64,000 nt of DNA, taken from contig CM022302.1 of assembly GCA_011799875.1 (NCBI GenBank), forward strand, positions 52,295,439-52,359,438. Reading direction: 5' to 3'. Source of the stretch: Thinopyrum elongatum (lineage: Eukaryota; Streptophyta; Magnoliopsida; Poales; Poaceae). Positions 38,044-47,425 of the stretch are shown one piece after another. Position numbers and translations under genes: made by a program. The notes beneath the pieces were generated by a model that ran no database searches, was not told where the DNA came from, and saw only the letters and a list, made by a program, of their open reading frames with translations. Position 1 is the stretch's first letter. Every line of letters starts with the position of its first letter.

Positions 38044-40458
38044 ATGGGCAAGTCCAGCGGCGCAAGTTTCCTCGGTAAATTCAAAGGACTTACTCGGAGT
38101 GGACGAGCCCACAAGGTTCCCTCCCGACTATGCGAGGATGACACCTCACAGGGAGGTGGAGGGGTCGGGGGAGGAGACCCTAGAGGAGGAGGGGGTGGGG
38201 GAGAGCCCCTAGAGGAGGAGGAGGTGGGGGAGAGGCAGCCGGGGCAAAAAACTCCGGGCCGTGTCCGAAATAGGAGGGTCTTCTTCGATGCCCTCCTATA
38301 CTGAGGCACCTTCTGAGTCTGAGGAGGAGGAGGGCGAGGAGGAGGAGGCCGAGGAGGAGGGTGAGGAGGAGGGCGAGGAGGGTGGTGGAGGGTAGGTTGA
38401 CCCCAAGTTGTGGGGTGACTTGCCACCGGTTGCTCCGCAGGGGTGGCTGCGTGGTACTGCCGGAGTACCTACACCACCTTCTATCGAGGCGCACAAGTAG
38501 ATCATTGAACCTGCGGGGAAAAAGTAAGTGCCTCTCAATCATATTTTCAACACAAGGCAACATTTTCTTATTGTACACATGGCAATCCTTTGATTCTTTT
38601 GCAGGAACTGGTTCCTTCACGGAAAGGGCCGTAAACTGAACGGCCTTATCACTGTCCTGTTGAAGGAGTTTTGGCCAGGCCTATTCTGCCCGCGGCCAGA
38701 CAGGGACCCGTAGCTGCGGGTTTTGGCCACGAGCTGGGCCCACTACGAGGCTTACAGCCACGCGGAGTACGGGACGGCTGCTAAGGCCGTGATCACCAAA
38801 TGTTGGGTAAGTTCTCTTCTGAATCACTTGTCTTCAGTTTCGTTCATAATTAATCATTGAATCACTCAACTCATGCCTTGTTTGCTTCTGGTTTATGCAT
38901 GATTGCAGCAACTCTATAGAGTTCTTGACGAGCACAAGGCCAGAGCCGACGTGGTCTTGCTTGCGGCTGCGAAGAAGAAAGCTCGTCAGTTGCAATATGA
39001 GGTGCGCTCGGTTGCGGTCTCGCAGTACTACCACATCTACCTTCATCAAAAGATGACCAAAACTCAAGCGCAAAGGCAACGACTTACCTTGAGCAGGGAG
39101 CAGTTCATGAAGGTAACTATTACTGACTTTTCATTGTTTCAAGCAGTCAACTCTATGTTTCGTGCTCACATGTCATGCTTCCAAAATTTGCATAGGTTGT
39201 TCCTCATTGGTGCTATGGAAGGGATGACGGATGGCTGAGTTTGGTGGATAGGTGGCTCGGCGACGATGCAGAGTTTGCTGCCAAGAGCAGCAAGGCCCGG
39301 GCTAACCGTGGAAAAGACGGGACACACGGCCAAGGAAACATGAACCACTGGGCTTCAAGGCGATGAAGGTATATCTATATGCATGATGCATTTTTGTTCT
39401 TCTTTACCGCCATGTTCTTATGTATGGCTAACTTCTGTTTGACGTTGCAGGAGGACAAGTTGAAGAGGCCGCTCTCAGACATTGAGTCGTGGAAGCTGGC
39501 CCGCGAGCGGAGTGATCGCAAGGACGGCGAGAACCAGTACTACGGCAAGACCGAGGAGCACCTAGAGTCTTACACTCAGCACTTTCAGAGGTTGCATCCG
39601 GATGTTCCTGTTTCTGACGTCGCCCAGTCTCAGATCGACGACACGGCGGTGGTGGCCATCCAGGGGAAGTCCCATGGCCGGTATCCGTGTTTCGATGGCT
39701 TGATCACTCCTTCGGTCTCGTACACACGGCTTCGGGCTACCAACCCGAGCCCGTCAGAGAGTACGGGGCGTTCGCAGCCTCCCTTAGCCCGCCAGCATGC
39801 TGTAAGTACTTCCCCTTTATCTTCTTTCTCTCTAACATTCTCAATTTATTTTCAGCATTGCTCACTTAGAAACAACCTAAATTATGTAGGCATATAAGGC
39901 CTTTGCCGAGCATAGGAATCTCGAGGTGCGGGAGTACTTGCAACGAGTGAAGGCAAACGATGATTACAACCGTCAGGTGATGACGGTTAGTTTTGCCCTA
40001 TTAAAACCAGGCTAAATTTTTGCACTTTCATTCCTTCTGACCTTCTAGTTTGCTTGTTTAACTAACATCCAGGCTATGTTGGCGTCTTGGAGTAACCGCA
40101 CGGATCCACCACAAATGGGACCCCCACCACTACCTGCGGGAGAACCCCCACACGTGCCCACGTTCGATGAATGGGTGGCACTAGGCAGTGATAGTCCGGT
40201 TAGTACATTTGCCTAACTACTGACAAACTAGTTCTCGTTCATTCAACACTATCATATCATATTTACCATTAGAATCTTCTCTCAAACATGTAGGGGACCG
40301 GTGGCTCGATTCCTGCTTCGTCGACCCCAGTCACTTCGATCTGGCAGAGTGGTGGTGGTCTTGGCGGTGGCGGTTTTGGCGGAGGTGGTCTTGGCGGTGG
40401 TGGTTTTGGCGGAGGTGGTCTTGGCGGTGGTGGTTTTGGCGGCGGTGGTCTTGTTTGA
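38044..40458 (+). pseudogene. CACTA ORF2, second copy
   Basis: The exon plan equals 33042-35460. Later exons are cleaner than in the first copy: CGCCAGCATGCT is open near 39792, the PPPLPAGEPPHVPTFDEWV exon is in frame, and the glycine-rich tail is preceded by CAG instead of TAG. Lesions are concentrated early: one G lost in the glycine-coding run near 38190-38205, TAG at 38393-38395, TAG at 38498-38500 (TGG in the first copy) and TAG at 38711-38713 (CAA in the first copy). The two ORF2 copies are therefore broken in largely complementary places. Confidence 0.8.
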
Positions 40459-40757
40459 TGTCGATGATGATACCACCCGTGCATTTGGCCGTCGTGCCAT
40501 ACCTTTCATGTTCCTACTTGTTACTTTCTTTAGATGACGATGATGATGTTCCATGTCTTGCACTACTTATGTTCATGAACTTTCGCCGATGATGATCTTT
40601 AGATGATGAACTTGAGTATGTTTAAATGATGATGATGATGAACTTGAGTATGTTTAGATGATGAACTGTCATATTTCTACATAATCCCATATTTCGTGGT
40701 TTGAAATGCTGTCAAAATGAATTGAAACAGAGAAAACAGGAAAAAAAAAACAACACA

Positions 40758-41221
40758 GATCTATGCCTACGGCAAAGCCGTCGGCATAGATATGCACAGG
40801 GCTTCCCAGGGTCTGCCACGTGGCAGGGATATGCCTACGGCAAAGACGTCGGCATAGGTGAAAATCTATGCCGACGGCTTTGCCGTAGGCATATCCCTGC
40901 TGCCAGGAGTCACCAGAGACCGCCACATGGCAGAGGTATGCCGACGGCTTTGCCGTAGGCATACCTCTGCCATGCGGCGGCCCGTGATTCGTCAGCGCTT
41001 TTGACGGCGCCGTCTGTTGCCGTCAGGTGAAAATCACTGCCGACGGCTAAACTATGCCGACGGCCGGAAGGAAGCCGTCGGCATAGGCCCTATGCCGACG
41101 GCTAAACTATGCCGACGGTCTGACAAGACTACGCTGACGTGATCTATGGCGACGGGGATATGCCGACGGCAGCCGTAGGTATAGATGTATGCCGACGGGA
41201 AATGGCCTATGCCATGGGCCG
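40758..41221 (+). repeat. CACTA right subterminal repeats
   Basis: Dense inverted motifs of the type ATGCCGACGGCTTTGCCGTAGGCAT occur here, at least six recognisable copies. They are the expected binding sites for element-encoded proteins near the right end. Confidence 0.85.
40920..40980. repeat. 61-bp near-perfect palindrome in subterminal block
   Basis: Two 29-base arms around TTT match at 27 of 29 positions. The core is the subterminal motif and the flanks are CATGGCAGAGGTATGCC and its inverse. The corresponding hairpin is deleted from the internal block at about 35946. Confidence 0.9.
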
Positions 41222-41248
41222 TCGGCATAGGTGGCGAGTCCGGTAGTG
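41222..41248 (-). repeat. Right terminal inverted repeat of CACTA element
   Basis: The reverse complement of the last bases reads CACTACCGGACTCGCCACC, then the subterminal motif. CACTA elements end in CACTA/CACTG and make 3-base target duplications. I could not verify the duplication because the left end is not visible. Confidence 0.7.
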
Positions 41249-41760
41249 CATATGCTGTTTTCTTTGTTCCTGTGTTTTGGAAGCCTGTATTTCCACTTTA
41301 GACTTCACCCTAAACATATGCTGTTTTTTTCTTTTCGATTGTTTTGGAAGCATGTATTTGTTGCAATATGGGGTGATTTAGGCCGATCAAACAATTTTAG
41401 AAAAATCTCTAAAGGCCCATGTAGGTGTCATGACAAGGGATGTGGTGTGAAGTTTAGTACCACCCCGCTAGTGGAGGGGGAGTTGAGCCTCCTTATAAGG
41501 AATTATTTTCCACATGCTATTGGAACTTGTGAAGAGAAGTGGTTCCCACGCGCTTCTCCTCCGCTGCCCGCCTCGCCACGACGCGCGCACCGCGAGTTGC
41601 GGGAACGAGCAGAGCTCAAACCTATGTGATGCGTGCGTTTATTTTTGCCGGTCAGAAGCAGAGAGTCCGGAATAGTCGCGCCACGAATCCGAGATGTCGG
41701 ATGGTGGGCTGTCACCGACTCAGACATGGGTCCAGCCCACGTCCTCTTACCCGACCGCAC

Positions 41761-41768
41761 CTATATAG
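41761..41768 (+). promoter_or_regulatory. TATA-like box, version B
   Basis: CTATATAG is followed by AGTGGAGGCG and a CCCTAGCCGCC-rich leader, the usual look of a grass RNA polymerase II promoter. The same layout occurs at 19124. Confidence 0.45.
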
Positions 41769-42042
41769 TGGAGGCGTCGGCAACCCTAGCCGCCACCAGA
41801 AGAGATCAGATCACATCTGCCTCCTCGCGCACATCGCGCACAGTCGTTCCTCTCGCTGCTGCCGCCGCCGGCGATCCCGTCCAGTTCACCATGTACACAG
41901 TTGACAGGAGTGCAGGCCTCCGAAACTCTGCCTCTCGAGAGGGGCTATTAGATTTTTTTGGGAACGTCTCCTACGCGACTGCTCTTCTCTGTTCATCTGC
42001 ATCCACTATGTCATCTATGTCCACGCCGCCTTCTTCATTACC

Positions 42043-42144
42043 ATGTCCACCGAAGCCGAGAAACTCGCTGCCGAGAAGGCTGTTTCTGACAAGAAGGCGG
42101 CCGAGGAGGCAGCCGCGGCCACCGCCGCCGCTACTGCCAACTGA
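42043..42144 (+). CDS. Short Ala/Lys/Glu-rich C-terminal segment of an unrecognised protein
   Basis: The frame reads MSTEAEKLAAEKAVSDKK and then an alanine-rich end, stopping at TGA 42142-42144 (33 residues). In the same frame just upstream is a hydrophobic run (CIHYVIYVHAAFFIT), so the ATG may be internal to a longer membrane protein whose N-terminal frame is broken here by sequence errors. Version A repeats it near 19467-19575 with different indels. Codon use is GC-rich and a TATA box lies about 280 bases upstream. I do not recognise the family. It could be a small gene or a host gene fragment next to the transposon. Confidence 0.35.
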   Translation: MSTEAEKLAAEKAVSDKKAAEEAAAATAAATAN

Positions 42145-43100
42145 CCTGCTGGAGGGTATTAACATGTTTATCCCACTCCTGTTTATTTCCGGGTGTGCAG
42201 TACTAGTGAGTTGCGTAGATGTTTCTACTATCTGTCTAGTATGTGATAATATGATCAAATAACAACATGTGCTTAGTACTGTTTACGCCATGCTCATTAT
42301 TTATTTCTGGATTGAACTAATCGAAAAATTGCTAATATACTCAGCAATATTTCCACTTTACACTGAACTCTATTCCTATGTTTTTCTTATATTCCTTTGT
42401 TTTGCATTCCTATGATCCTAACAAAGCCTTAATAGTAATGGTATCAATATATGATGGTTGTTTCTTTTCTTTTGGGAACATGGATTCTGACGTATGGCAA
42501 GATTTGAATCGACCGGATGTATATAAGGGTTGCAGGAGTAGAGTGGACGTTGAGTAGCTAAGAGTACCACAACGGTGGCAGGCCTACGCAAGGGTGCATT
42601 TACTGAAGGTAAAAAAAACATGCATTTTCTCTGTTCTGATTAATCAATGAAATGCGGCCTAGGGCCATATTTTCGTAAAAAAAGCATAAGTTTTTTTTTT
42701 AAAGCATAAGGGTTGAGTAACTGAAAGTACCAAAAAACAATGGTGGCAAGCCTACCCTGGGGTTCATTTACTGGGTCTTACAATAAAAATACGGTACTAC
42801 CTCCGACTCTGATTCACGGTAGCAACGGCAGTGTTAATGGTAAATGGACATGTGAATGGGTTGTGTCAATTAAATGGGGCCGGAGGGAGTTTTTAACTGA
42901 GGGCGTAAAACAAATATATCAACATTGATACATATTGGCTTGGGTCCCCATGTGTAGCTCCCATGTGATCCGGTTGCTGGTTGGTACCATCAATTTCCGA
43001 TTGCATGGATATATATTCTATCCGATGTTCACACAAACCAAATTAAACTACTAGAACAGTTGAGATAGGAGTACCTCTTCGCTAGTTTTTGAAAGACTGT

Positions 43101-43240
43101 ACATAGAAATGAAACACAAAGGAGGAGCTAGTGGTTTTCAGAAATGAGGGAAGTTTGGAAGAATTCGATTGTACATAGAAATTAAACACAAACGAGGAGC
43201 TAGTGGCTTTCATAGATGAGACAAAATTGGAAGAATTCGT
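43101..43240 (+). repeat. Two diverged 72-base tandem units
   Basis: ACATAGAAATGAAACACAAA at 43101 and ACATAGAAATTAAACACAAA at 43173 each start a unit running through GAGGAGCTAGTGG to GGAAGAATTCG. Version A contains only the first unit and breaks off at its last bases (20602). Confidence 0.85.
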
Positions 43241-43359
43241 GAAACTGCAAGCATTCGGGAGTAGGAGGCATCAAGAAAATGAGGAACATCCATCCAAATG
43301 TGTGTAGATGACAGAGTTGAATATAGGCTAGGGCTACAATATTTTGTCGTTGCTGAGAT

Positions 43360-43409
43360 TGTAAAGTAAGAGCACATAGCCGACTGTAAAGTAAGAGCAC
43401 ATAGCCGAC
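43360..43409 (+). repeat. Perfect 25-bp tandem duplication
   Basis: The unit TGTAAAGTAAGAGCACATAG plus CCGAC occurs twice in a row (43360-43384 and 43385-43409). Confidence 0.95.
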
Positions 43410-44608
43410 GCCAACTACTTAAGAGCTACATGAAGTTCTTGGTGACTCATAATACAACTTGACCTTGACTACAGTCCTATTCCCGAAACTATAATCATGG
43501 GAGATAGTCAGCAACCGAGGCCTTGCACTCTATAGTCATGTTTCTCTCTTGGCATATGCTCGAATAAGTGGTTGTGCCACTCCATTCTCCCTTCCAGTTT
43601 GTGTATGTTTACTTGCGGAAACTGCGGTATCAGTAGATTAACGTGATAAATAAAGTAGTAAATGGTTGTTCCGGACTCCTACACCTTCTTATGTTTTTGC
43701 ACTGATGGTGCCTTGCTCCGTCCTCCCAACCTTTGTCCAGTTTCCTGTCTTTTACGATGCTTGTTCTCATTTTGTATCTAACTGATCAATTTGTTCCTAC
43801 TTGTATTGAATTTCACGTATCATGTTTGAAGATTTCCCTGGAGTGGCAAATTTGTGTTACCAAATTGATAAATGCCTATCAATTTCCCTGGCATTCGTAC
43901 TCTTGAGCATATCCTATACTGATAGTTTCCAAGCACTTCTGCTCTGTAGGGTCTTTGCACGAAAATATAAAGTCCAGGTCCACTGATAGCTATGTCTTGT
44001 CAATCTGAACGGAATTTTGGCTGGCACGCAACTGAGGCAATGTAAGGGCTTCTTCCTACTCTTCCTTCTCATCCCGGCGCTGTTGTAGAATGATGACACG
44101 GCGCAATTGGAGGTGTTCATCTGGACCATTGAGACGACACACTTTAATAGCTTACTGTGCCCTGTTGCTGATTTAGTGTATGCTGATTTGAGTGTATATT
44201 TGTTTTAGTATTCAAGTATATTAGCTTGTTTCTCAAAACAAATGCTTCCAGCAAATTATTTGCGGAAAAAAGTGTGCCGGTACAAAAAAAGAACTAGCAG
44301 GAACAAGTAAATGCATCAGATTAATTTTCTTTGCGACAATTTAACACTCAGTATCAAATGCATGTTCGCAGGAGTCACAAGTACATGGCACTGCATTTCA
44401 GGAACAAGCAGACTTCATACTACTAGTTAAGGATATCATAGGAATAACTCCATATATACAACATGGCACCTGGGCCATGGCAATCATGACATGGTTCCAG
44501 CATTACTGAGACTAACTAATCAGGAAGGGAGCATCAGGAGCATGAATTCCATCAGATAACATCTAAACATGCAGGCGCATTCATACTGCTCGAGCGACAG
44601 AGCAAGCA
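43410..44608. other. Intergenic, no gene supported
   Basis: Mixed-composition DNA. A short minus-strand frame at 43914-44129 shows no recognisable domain and is broken in the neighbouring frames, so I do not call it a gene. It might be 3' transcribed DNA of the minus-strand gene that ends at 44609. Confidence 0.5.
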
Positions 44609-45017
44609 CTAGCTGTTTCCAATCTCCATGAGCAGCCAATCCTTTCTCAATTCCATCGGGAGTGCCATGAGAGACTCAAATCGGCGATCATCACGGATAA
44701 GAGCACTGTAGGCTCTTAGAACATCGGTACGGGCTAAGTCAGGTATATTTTTGAGTGCCTTGAAGATTAATTCAGGGGAACTTGAATTTGGCACTTGCAC
44801 ACGCACAGCAGGATTGCTTTCGTCTGCCGGTGAGATAGGTGCATCATTTGTTCTCTGCCTCCTAATGACCTTATTAACTTCCACTTCCAGGCCCAGTTGA
44901 CTGATTCGCGTGTTAGGTTTACCTTCACCATCAGTTTCACCAACAACCTCTGCTGATACCTCTTGACAACTCCCACCATCAGTCTTTGCGCCTTCCTTTG
45001 TCACATTGTCACTGCAG

Positions 45018-45044
45018 TGATTCATCACGAGCCCCCCTCCGACG

Positions 45045-45077
<33 letters not shown>

Positions 45078-46531
45078 CGCGCGGGCGACGGAGGGGCTCC
45101 AACCCTAGCTGCCGGGTCACCCCTCCTTCCCCTCCCTCCCCTCTATCGCCGCTGGTGGTCAGCGCCGGGCTTAACCCGTGCGTGCGACGGCGGCGGCGGA
45201 GGCACTCCTCCCTCTCGCGGGTCATAGGATGACGTGGGTCTCCCTGGATCGAGGGTGTGACCCCGATCTAGGCTGCAGCGGCGCCAATCTGGTTCATGAC
45301 GGCCCAGATCTGGACTATGGCGGTTTGGCGGCTGGCCGACGACCCATCGGCGGCTGTGGTGGCAGTGTTGGCGTCGCTCCTCCCGATCTATGGCGGAGGG
45401 CCTTGGACCCGGGGCGGCGGCACCTAAGATGCCCCCCTGTCCTGTGGTGCGGCGGGGCGGGTGGGCTGCCGGAGATCGGGTCGGGTGGCTAGTGATCCAT
45501 CGGCAGGTTGGTGCCGCGACTTGTTGCATCGGCGGCCAATGGCGTTGAGCTGCTTCCTCCTCCAATTCTTGCTTCGTGCACTCCATCTTAACGGACATGG
45601 CCGTGCTGCTTGCCGGTCACCGGATGGGGCGGAGCGGGAGGTGGAGATTTGGATTGGGATAATTCCCTAGTCGGTTCTTGCCGGCCGCGACGGCAACGAC
45701 GCCCGAGGGTACCGTTTTTCTTCCTGGAGACACCGTTCGGGTTCGACCCACCTTTTCCCACTCCACGGTCTCTCGGGTGAAAACCCTAGGGCAGCGACGG
45801 TGCTAATGGCGTCGTGTCCATCTTGAAGGCACTGTCATGAGAGCTAAGTGGTGGTGGGCACGGCTTGGGTTCATGGGCAGGTGCAGTTGGCGCTCGCCTC
45901 TTCCTCCAGGGGGCATCTGCTTCGGGGGAAACCCTGGATCTGGGTCTCCTACATCAGATGATGACGCAAACTATGGTGCCGTTCTCCCTCCTGAGTGCAT
46001 CGTTTTGGAGCAGGTGCTGATTGGAAGGGCCCAGAGGCGGGGCGGAGTTTCATCTTCCGCATCGATGACGGGGGATCTCTGCGGCGTGGCGCAATGGAGT
46101 CTCGGCGTCCGATGCGGGTTGACGGACTCGCGCGGCAGGAAGGCACTGTCTGGCGTCATGGTCGCCTCGACGGCAGGCCTGGCAAGGTTGATGTGCCAGC
46201 TCATTTTCTGAAGATGGATATGTGGAAGACGGCGGAGGGCGCCCCTGAGGGTGCCGGACCGGTGTGTGCCCCAGACCTGGCGTTGTGGCTTCGTTGGGGC
46301 CTACGGCTTCAGATGTTAGGCTTTGGTGTGAAATCTGTTCGTTATTCGGCTCGGATTTTTGGCACCCCTTCATCAAGTGGATAGGGGTAGCGACATATGT
46401 TGCCGAGATGGCGGCTTCAGACTTATTGATGTATTACTTTGTAAGGCCTTTTTGAATGATTAATAAAGTGGCTGCATGCATCATCCAGATGCAGAGGACG
46501 GGGGCCATCCTCCTTTTCATTAAAAAAAAAT
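45018..46531 (+). mobile_element. LINE-like retroelement, non-coding, 12-bp target duplication
   Basis: The element is flanked by perfect TTGTCACTGCAG copies (45006-45017 and 46532-46543). The 3' end reads ATGCAGAGGACGGGGGCCAT... TTTTCATT then nine A's, like 3' ends of grass L1-type LINEs as I recall them. The body is GC-rich and shows no reverse transcriptase or endonuclease, so it is an internally deleted or non-autonomous derivative moved by LINE machinery. It lies in plus orientation, opposite to the gene it interrupts. The perfect duplication suggests a fairly recent insertion. Confidence 0.78.
45045..45076 (+). repeat. Run of 32 cytosines
   Basis: An uninterrupted C32 tract sits near the 5' end of the LINE-like insertion. 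Such runs are unstable and often misread, so the true length is uncertain. Confidence 0.95.
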
Positions 46532-46645
46532 TTGTCACTGCAGCATGTGATGCTAGTTGCATCTGAGTTTTGAACAACTTTAGTGTTGTAGCATGTGGCA
46601 CGTTTGTTTTGTGGAACCCTGTTTTTGACAGCCCCCTTCATGTCC

Positions 46646-47409
46646 CTTAGAAGGAATGGAAGCAAAATGGCATGATGCTTCGAAAGAAGGGCCCTTCTTT
46701 CCTCTTCAATTTATTGTTCCCCACCTTCTTTCCCAGATTTATCCAACCTTTAAAGAAGGTGGTTGTCAGCCGAGGCCAAAAAAAGTAATACACAGAATAT
46801 TTAACAAGTAGCTTAATTGTTAGAAATATATGAATCTTACTTGATTTATAAGTAAGTTTCTCAGCAAACATAACATAACAATATGTAATAGAGTTAAGCA
46901 AAATACAAAGTATTAAATATATGATAATATTTGATAGACAATTTAGCAGCAGCACTGTAGTTGTTACATACAACTGCAGAAGAATATGTTCCAAGAGTAC
47001 TATTTAAATAGTAAAATCACTGCAATTATGAGTTTATGGCAGATAACTGATAGTAAGAAATTTGTTTTCCCCTAGTTTAACAGATACGTTTACAATGTTC
47101 TGATCACAATATGTGCTTCTTAGGACCATTCTACCTTTACAAATCCGGATAGATGTCTGGGCTGGAACAACACTCGGCATGTCGATTCTATTAAATTCAT
47201 ATACCAATATAACAGTTATCAGGCCAACGCCATGCAGAGTAAACCATTCTGGAAGATAGGTAACATTCCAGCAGAAAATTCAGGTAACTATAAATATAAT
47301 CAAGAAATGCAGTTTAGCATCACAACAGCAATTTGGGCACAGGGAGTGCTTCTAGCTCATGAAGAACGTGAATGAGATATAGAATAGCATATATATAGAC
47401 TGTTCATAA
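46646..47409. other. AT-rich stretch, probably intron or intergenic
   Basis: There is no supported coding frame. A 14-bp palindrome AGAAGGGCCCTTCT occurs near 46685. The stretch lies between two minus-strand gene remnants and might be an intron if they belong to one gene. Confidence 0.4.
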
Positions 47410-47425
47410 GGTAAGGGGTGTTCAA

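Larger units (their letters stand above)
27476..41248 (+). mobile_element. CACTA (Caspar-like) element with internal tandem duplication (version B)
   Basis: Parts in order: left subterminal motifs (27601-27669), GC-rich leader exon, hairpin-bearing leader, TNP2 transposase, ORF2, internal subterminal block, a second TNP2 C-terminal half, a second ORF2, and right subterminal repeats ending at 41248. The reverse complement of the right end reads CACTACCGGACTCGCCACC, a CACTA-type terminus. No matching left terminus is visible at 27476, so the element may extend left through the array into the gap. Every coding copy has lesions, so I infer it is non-autonomous now. The Caspar-like label comes from recall of the subterminal motif, not from a search. 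Confidence 0.85.
41249..43100 (+). other. Flank right of CACTA (version B), error-prone sequence
   Basis: It holds a TATA-like box (41761), a leader, a short Ala/Lys-rich frame (42043-42144) and non-coding DNA from 42145 on. It differs from version A at many single-base indels, with neither version consistently better, so both may be unpolished. I see no further gene. Confidence 0.55.
44609..46645 (-). pseudogene. Terminal exon of a minus-strand gene, split by a LINE-like insertion
   Basis: The exon starts after a pyrimidine-rich acceptor (CCTTCTAAG, near 46646) with DMKGAVKNRV and runs to 46544. The retroelement 45018-46531 and one copy of its target duplication intervene. The frame resumes at 45017 as CCSDNVTKEG without any shift and ends MELRKDWLLMEIGNS at the stop at 44609. 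Removing insert and duplication gives one open frame of about 175 residues. The last 50 residues (DVLRAYSALIRDDRRFESL) look like the helical C-terminal tail of plant Myb/SANT-like transposase-derived proteins, a weak resemblance. Upstream exons may lie beyond 46.7 kb; it could even be the 3' end of the helicase-like locus at 49 kb. As it stands the insertion would truncate the protein. Confidence 0.6.
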
